From NCBI GenBank assembly GCA_045646245.1, contig JAZRKJ010000076.1, positions 1-11,590 of the forward strand: a DNA stretch of 11,590 nucleotides, read 5' to 3'. Below the pieces are notes generated by a model. The model had not been told where the DNA came from, ran no database searches, and was given only the letters and a program-made list of their open reading frames with translations. This stretch comes from SIG607 sp045646245. Lineage in GTDB: Bacteria; Bacillota; Clostridia; Oscillospirales; Acutalibacteraceae. Positions 8,140-11,590 of this stretch are shown here, in pieces. A program made the translations under genes and the position numbers. The number at the start of each line of letters is the position of its first letter. The stretch's first letter is position 1.

Positions 8140-8208
8140 AAGCGCTGACTAACGGAGCGTTCACTAAAGGGTAATGCCTAACTGAACGCTCCGAAAGAGG
8201 GCGCCTTT
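8138..8208 (+). terminator. Nested hairpins after yhaN, candidate operon terminator
   Basis: A perfect 11-bp inverted repeat, CGGAGCGTTCA (8153-8163) with TGAACGCTCCG (8183-8193), encloses 19 nt. Around it AAAAGCGC (8138-8145) can pair, with one mismatch, to GCGCCTTT (8201-8208), followed by TTTGTTATATT. The GC-rich core and weak T-tract just after the yhaN stop suggest a terminator. The long loop and imperfect outer stem make it atypical. A relic of a small mobile repeat is the alternative. Nothing else is seen in 8209-8287. Confidence 0.45.
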
Positions 8209-8287
8209 GTTATATTATCTTAAAAGGTTAAGGGGCGAATATAATATCACTTATTATTTTCATTTTTGAAAGTGTAATTATTTATAC

Positions 8288-8323
8288 AAAAAATCAGGAG
8301 ATGCTTCTTTACTAAGCATCTCC
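8288..8323 (-). terminator. Rho-independent terminator overlapping the end of the phosphoesterase gene
   Basis: On the minus strand GGAGATGCTT (8314-8323) pairs with AAGCATCTCC (8297-8306), a 10-bp stem with a 7-nt loop, followed by TGATTTTTT. The stop codon TAG (8312-8314) lies at the stem/loop boundary, so the last codons of the gene encode half of the terminator. Confidence 0.85.
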
Positions 8324-10693
8324 CAAGTTAGAACTATTTAATTTAAAGTTAGGAAGTATAACGCCCGGTGCATTTTCGTTAGCCGAAGTGTTATCTGTTA
8401 AGGCAGGCATATCCCAAGCCGAACAGTCCAAAACCAAAAGATAACAGTTTTTAAATGCACTTTTTATTGATTTAACCTTACTAAGATTAATATCATCGGC
8501 AAAAAATATCTTTTCCAGATTTTTACAGCCTTGAAAAATCGATGTAAAGCTTGTGCAGGTTGAAAAATCAACGTTGCTTAAATCCACATTTTTTAATGAA
8601 GTGCATTTTAAGAACATATTGGTAGCATTAGAAATACCACAACCTCCGAATTTCACTTCTTTCAAGTTTTCACAGCCGTAAAATACGCAGGAGGTATAAT
8701 AAATTTTATTATCGGGCAGTACGCTGAAATCCACGTATTCAAGTGCCGAGCAACCGTAAAACAAATTCAGCATATAAACGTCTTTGTATATAGAATTTTG
8801 AGCTATATCGCTCATTAACTCAACTTTTTTTAAGGAGCTGCAATTCTTAAAGGCCTCATCAATGCGCCTGATATTTTTAAAGTTAAGGTTAGAAACGTCA
8901 ATTTCCTTCAACGCTTGACAGTTTAGAAAAACGCCGGTAAAGGATGTCAAATTCGCGCTTTTTACAACATCCAAACCGTTTATTTCCACAACTCTGACAA
9001 AATCCTTAAACATATTATCAGAATCGGCATTCAACTGAATTCCGTATTTGTTTCCCGTAACTGTAAGCTCTGTTCCGTTTCGGTACACCATTACCTGTCC
9101 GTTTTCAATAATACCTGCATCCCAGAGCTCGTCATAAACGTCGGTGTCGTATTCCTGCGCAAAGGTAATTTTGGTGATATTGCTTTTGTCCACCTTGCTT
9201 TTATACCAGTTACCCTCCTCGGCCAAAATATTGGTGTTGGAATTAAGCACCGTTCCCGTATAATCTAAATAAGTGTCAGCATCAACGTTTCGGGTAGTTG
9301 TATTAAGAGTATAGGTTGCTATAGGCAAAAAACTTCCGCTTATAAAATCTCTTCCCCGTAAAACTACAGCATTTTCGTACACGTCTACAACATAGCCCTG
9401 ACTGTCCTCGTACGATTCAACACGTTTATTGGAGCTATCAACCGTTCTGGGAACGGCAAGGGAAGAAATATGAACCGAATGAAAGCCCTGAGAACCATCG
9501 TAGTTAGCCTTTTTATCAATGCTTTGCAGTTCAAATTTAAGATGAGAATGCCCGTGAAACCAAATTACATTAGAATAGTGCTCCATTAAGCTTTCGTATA
9601 CTACGGCATCTTTTCCGCCCCAATTGTTATTTTCATAAATATCTGCCGCCATACCCGAGGTATTTAAAGAGGGAACGTGCTGAAATACAAAGCACCGCTT
9701 ATCTTTATTTTCCTCCAACGTCTCATAAAGCCACGTCATTTCTTCATCTGTAAAAAGGTTTTGAGTGGCAGTGGCATCACCCACCATAATAAAAACATCA
9801 TTACCGTAAGTAAACGAATAATATAGAGGCTCTCCCGTATACTTTTCAACGTAATTTGAAATCTGTGGCTGTTGCCCCTCGTGATTACCGGTAATTTCAT
9901 AAATGGGAATATTCGGAGAATATTTTTCAACAAAGGCTTGGTACTGTGCCATTTCTTCCTCGGTACCCGTCACAGTATAATCACCTGCAACGGTAATAAA
10001 TTCCACCTGTTCCTCGGTATTAAAATAGGTTAATGCACGCTCATAATCCTCTTCACCGGTTTTTCTTTGCAAATGCACGTCAGATAGTGCACCAAAGCTA
10101 TACAGCTTTTGGCCTAAATCGGTTTTTTTCAGTCCGTCGAGAAGTATTTCCCCTACTTTTTCTTTATTCGAGCTGTAAACACCTATGGTTACAGCTTCTG
10201 CCGGAGCAGAATTTTCCTTAATAAAGCCACTGTAGGCTGTCCCTTCGCCATTTTCATTTATTTGAAGCTTACATATTTCCGAATAATCTTCAATTTCGCC
10301 CAAAGCCGTTTCATAATTTAAGGCATAGGTTCCGGAAGGCAAGCCTTCATTTAACGAAAAGGTGTTATTATCTATATCATAACTTCCTACAATAGGCACA
10401 CTATCCGAAATATAATCATATACACCGGCCAAAAAAAGCTTTAACAACGCAAAGTCGGTAGTATTTACTATACAGTCATAATCTATATCGGCAATTAACG
10501 CAGAACTCTTATCAACGTCTGCAAGCATAAGCTTTAAGTTAGCTAAGTCTTCGGTATCAACCTTTCCGTCAACATTTAAATCGCCTCTGTATATTTCGTA
10601 AGAAATATCTGACGCAAAGCATTCGTATATTAAATTATTATAGGTAAGCACCAACAGTACCATTGTCAAAAATAAACATATAAACCTTTTCAT
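8312..10693 (-). CDS. Secreted dockerin–metallophosphoesterase–BspA leucine-rich-repeat protein
   Basis: The 793-residue protein starts MKRFICLFLTMVLLVLTYNN, a signal peptide ending about residue 28. A complete two-repeat type I dockerin follows at about 36-93 (D38, N40, D42, D49; D69, D71, D73, D80), unusually at the N-terminus. A short beta-rich linker domain occupies about 100-190. A calcineurin-like phosphoesterase domain spans about 197-455 with D205-V-H207, G237-D238, G269-N270-H271-E272, H339, and G381-H382-S-H384, so the metal-binding set is intact. After about residue 505 comes a BspA/DUF285-type region with repeats of the form F-x-x-C-x-x-L-K-x-V/I-x-(L/F). The enzyme probably cleaves an extracellular phosphoester such as a nucleotide, phospholipid or phosphosugar; the substrate cannot be read from sequence. 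The LRRs may bind a surface ligand. The ATG at 10691-10693 is preferred over an in-frame TTG at 10706-10708 because GAAGGAG lies 6 nt before it. Confidence 0.9.
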   Translation of the reverse strand: MKRFICLFLTMVLLVLTYNNLIYECFASDISYEIYRGDLNVDGKVDTEDLANLKLMLADVDKSSALIADIDYDCIVNTTDFALLKLFLAGVYDYISDSVPIVGSYDIDNNTFSLNEGLPSGTYALNYETALGEIEDYSEICKLQINENGEGTAYSGFIKENSAPAEAVTIGVYSSNKEKVGEILLDGLKKTDLGQKLYSFGALSDVHLQRKTGEEDYERALTYFNTEEQVEFITVAGDYTVTGTEEEMAQYQAFVEKYSPNIPIYEITGNHEGQQPQISNYVEKYTGEPLYYSFTYGNDVFIMVGDATATQNLFTDEEMTWLYETLEENKDKRCFVFQHVPSLNTSGMAADIYENNNWGGKDAVVYESLMEHYSNVIWFHGHSHLKFELQSIDKKANYDGSQGFHSVHISSLAVPRTVDSSNKRVESYEDSQGYVVDVYENAVVLRGRDFISGSFLPIATYTLNTTTRNVDADTYLDYTGTVLNSNTNILAEEGNWYKSKVDKSNITKITFAQEYDTDVYDELWDAGIIENGQVMVYRNGTELTVTGNKYGIQLNADSDNMFKDFVRVVEINGLDVVKSANLTSFTGVFLNCQALKEIDVSNLNFKNIRRIDEAFKNCSSLKKVELMSDIAQNSIYKDVYMLNLFYGCSALEYVDFSVLPDNKIYYTSCVFYGCENLKEVKFGGCGISNATNMFLKCTSLKNVDLSNVDFSTCTSFTSIFQGCKNLEKIFFADDINLSKVKSIKSAFKNCYLLVLDCSAWDMPALTDNTSANENAPGVILPNFKLNSSNLGDA

Positions 10694-10699
10694 AAATTT

Positions 10700-10706
10700 C
10701 TCCTTC
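10700..10706 (-). promoter_or_regulatory. Ribosome binding site fixing the ATG start of the phosphoesterase gene
   Basis: The minus strand reads GAAGGAG, 6 nt before the ATG at 10691-10693. It overlaps the alternative TTG at 10706-10708, which is therefore unlikely to be used. Confidence 0.8.
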
Positions 10707-10715
10707 AATTCTACG

Positions 10716-10745
10716 ATTATACCAGTTTTATATGCTTCTTGTCAA
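10716..10745 (-). promoter_or_regulatory. Consensus promoter for the dockerin-phosphoesterase gene
   Basis: On the minus strand TTGACA (10740-10745) and TATAAT (10716-10721) both match the sigma-A consensus perfectly. The spacer is 18 bp and ends in TGG, making an extended -10. The transcript should begin near 10709, leaving a leader of only about 16 nt that is little more than the ribosome binding site. No operator-like repeat is seen. Confidence 0.82.
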
Positions 10746-10836
10746 GCCAACAGCACGGTCATTTATAATATTTCCACCTTTATTAAAATTGTTTCAACAA
10801 AAGAAATTACAACATTTTTTAATAGTCACAAACATA

Positions 10837-10860
10837 AGCCGAAGCTTTTTAGCTTCAGCT
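10837..10860 (-). terminator. Hairpin at the end of the membrane-protein gene, weak terminator candidate
   Basis: On the minus strand AGCTGAAGCT and AGCTTCGGCT can form a 10-bp stem with one G-U pair and an AAAA loop. It covers the TGA stop (10855-10857). The G-U pair makes it more stable as minus-strand RNA. No T-run follows directly (TATGTTTGTG), so termination may be partial and some transcripts could continue into the phosphoesterase gene. Confidence 0.45.
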
Positions 10861-11388
10861 TTCGTTTATGATTATTTTTTTAGTAAATATAATCCACGTT
10901 GCGGTGGATATCACTGCTATAATCATATTAACAAAGCAGATAAAAGCGTTAAAAAACGCATCTTGCATACCGCCGTAAAGCACTATATTCCATAAAGACT
11001 GAATATTATAAAACCAAGATAAGCAAAGGCTGAAGCCGTAATAAACCGAAACAAGAGCGATTAACGCCTTTGAGTCTTTGAATGCCTTAAAAAGATATAA
11101 AAGCGCAAAGGTTAAAGCAGCAACGCCCAAAAGAGAAACCGCCAAGGATAGAAAATCGGTTCTGTAATAATAATTGATTTTAAAGATATTTTTAACTAAC
11201 GGCGCAAAAATACCCGTTGCCGAATTATAAAGGACGGTAATCAGAGGAAGCACTACAGCCGTAATTTTAAGACCTTTACGACCCTTGCTTTGGGCATAAC
11301 CGAAAGCGCACAGCACTATAACAACGATAGATGCAATAAAATAAAGACTTCTCAAAAGGTATGCACCCGAAATATATTTTAGGGGCAC
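10855..11388 (-). CDS. Multi-pass membrane protein of unknown function, probably 5'-truncated by an insertion sequence
   Basis: The 177 residues from a nominal GTG at 11386-11388 contain about five hydrophobic segments (near 11-33, 41-67, 80-103, 108-130 and 145-168) and a basic cytoplasmic-looking turn SKGRKGLK after the first. No family is recognised. The GTG has no ribosome binding site upstream. The frame stays open beyond it to a stop at 11464-11466 and reads YITWLALYLFNFCCSFFINI, which looks like another membrane helix. No ATG or plausible start with a ribosome binding site occurs in that extension. The simplest reading is that the original start lay further right and was separated by the IS3-like element beginning around 11451-11465. 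If so this is a pseudogene or a fragment. It is separated from the phosphoesterase gene by a hairpin and a strong promoter, so the two are probably not an operon. Confidence 0.6.
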   Translation of the reverse strand: MPLKYISGAYLLRSLYFIASIVVIVLCAFGYAQSKGRKGLKITAVVLPLITVLYNSATGIFAPLVKNIFKINYYYRTDFLSLAVSLLGVAALTFALLYLFKAFKDSKALIALVSVYYGFSLCLSWFYNIQSLWNIVLYGGMQDAFFNAFICFVNMIIAVISTATWIIFTKKIIINES

Positions 11389-11450
11389 GCCGTTTATAAT
11401 ATTAATAAAAAACGAACAGCAAAAGTTAAAAAGATAAAGCGCCAGCCAAG

Positions 11451-11459
11451 TGATATAAT
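11451..11459 (+). promoter_or_regulatory. Extended -10 element at the presumed insertion-sequence tip
   Basis: TGATATAAT is a perfect extended -10 (TGnTATAAT), but no good -35 lies 17-18 bp upstream in this copy. Some IS3-family elements keep a -10 in the left end and a -35 in the right end, so that a strong promoter forms only at the joined ends of the excised circle. This arrangement would fit that, but the right end is not visible. Confidence 0.4.
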
Positions 11460-11514
11460 CCCCTTAGAGTAGACACTCGAAAAAACAAAAAGTTTTCGAG
11501 ACTACTTTAAGGGG
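11460..11514 (+). repeat. Long inverted repeat that includes the transposase ribosome binding site
   Basis: The left arm 11460-11483 (CCCCTTAGAGTAG...CTCGAAAA) pairs with the right arm 11493-11514 (TTTTCGAGACTACTTTAAGGGG), with one mismatch and a small bulge around a 9-nt loop. The right arm ends in the AAGGGGG that is the probable ribosome binding site of the transposase (11509-11515), so in RNA transcribed through the end the site would be buried in the stem. Confidence 0.8.
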
Positions 11515-11523
11515 GTTAATTTT

Positions 11524-11590
11524 ATGCCAAGAAGGACACACAAGAACAAGAAATATAGCAATGAATTCAGGAAGAAAGCAGTAGAAGCAT
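11524..11590 (+). CDS. Transposase OrfA-like protein, N-terminal part only
   Basis: The visible 22 residues begin MPRRTHKNKKYSNEF and continue RKKAVEA before the window ends. A basic start followed by K-Y-S-x-E-F-x-x-x-A-V is the usual beginning of the helix-turn-helix OrfA of IS3-family elements, which binds the element's terminal repeats. AAGGGGG lies 8 nt upstream of the ATG. A full-length OrfA would be about 90-180 residues, and a second frame with the DDE catalytic domain would be expected beyond the window. The family assignment rests on a short stretch, so other elements with a similar HTH are possible. Confidence 0.7.
   Translation, partial: MPRRTHKNKKYSNEFRKKAVEA

Larger units (their letters stand above)
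11451..11590 (+). mobile_element. Left end of an IS3-family-like insertion sequence, cut by the window edge
   Basis: The segment has a structured non-coding end (inverted repeat 11460-11514) followed by the start of an OrfA-like transposase gene. IS3-family ends usually begin TG; TG at 11451-11452 is the best candidate for the tip, with TTAGAGTAGACAC near 11464 as a later alternative. The right end, the second frame and the target-site duplication are outside the window, so the exact boundary is not proven. Confidence 0.6.

Noticed and set aside
8209..8287. A small RNA or promoter in the AT-rich convergent gap (TATAAT near 8240)
   Set aside because: No -35 at proper spacing and no stable structure apart from the two hairpins already listed.
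10694..10708. TTG start at 10708 adding five residues to the phosphoesterase
   Set aside because: That TTG sits at the predicted transcription start and overlaps the ribosome binding site used by the ATG at 10693.

Overview
The window looks like a chromosomal segment of an uncultured Gram-positive anaerobe of the Clostridia, probably a gut Oscillospiraceae/Ruminococcus-like lineage. The evidence is fairly AT-rich DNA, strong GGAGG-type ribosome binding sites, TTG and GTG starts, a DUF951 gene, a YhaO/YhaN-type nuclease pair, and two secreted proteins with dockerin modules and BspA/Ig-like surface repeats. The placement is inferred from gene content only.

Layout from left to right. Positions 1-51 (minus) hold the start of a DUF951 gene with its own promoter. 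A strong hairpin at 123-156 separates it from a 1452-residue secreted protein (164-4522, minus) made of PPC-like and Ig-like modules with a C-terminal dockerin. A divergent promoter region (4523-4670) contains a 26-bp perfect palindrome. It leads rightward into a two-gene operon: a YhaO/SbcD-type metallophosphoesterase (4671-5792) and a YhaN/SbcC-type ATPase (5782-8139), overlapping by 11 nt. A convergent gap (8140-8311) with two hairpins precedes a minus-strand secreted protein (8312-10693) with an unusual order: dockerin, calcineurin-like phosphoesterase, BspA-type leucine-rich repeats. It has a near-ideal promoter. Next is a multi-pass membrane protein (10855-11388, minus) whose frame stays open past its nominal start up to an IS3-like element. 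The window ends 22 codons into that element's transposase gene (11524-11590).

How the genes may work together. YhaO and YhaN almost certainly form one intracellular, Mre11/Rad50-like complex, and a membrane hairpin in YhaN suggests it is tethered to the membrane. The two dockerin proteins flanking that operon are exported and are probably docked onto the same kind of cohesin scaffold, since their dockerin helices are nearly the same. One supplies a phosphoesterase and the other a long, probably adhesive or spacer-like stalk. Nothing seen links the dockerin proteins functionally to YhaON. No tRNA, rRNA, CRISPR array or recognisable riboswitch was found. No stretch over 300 bases lacks a gene.
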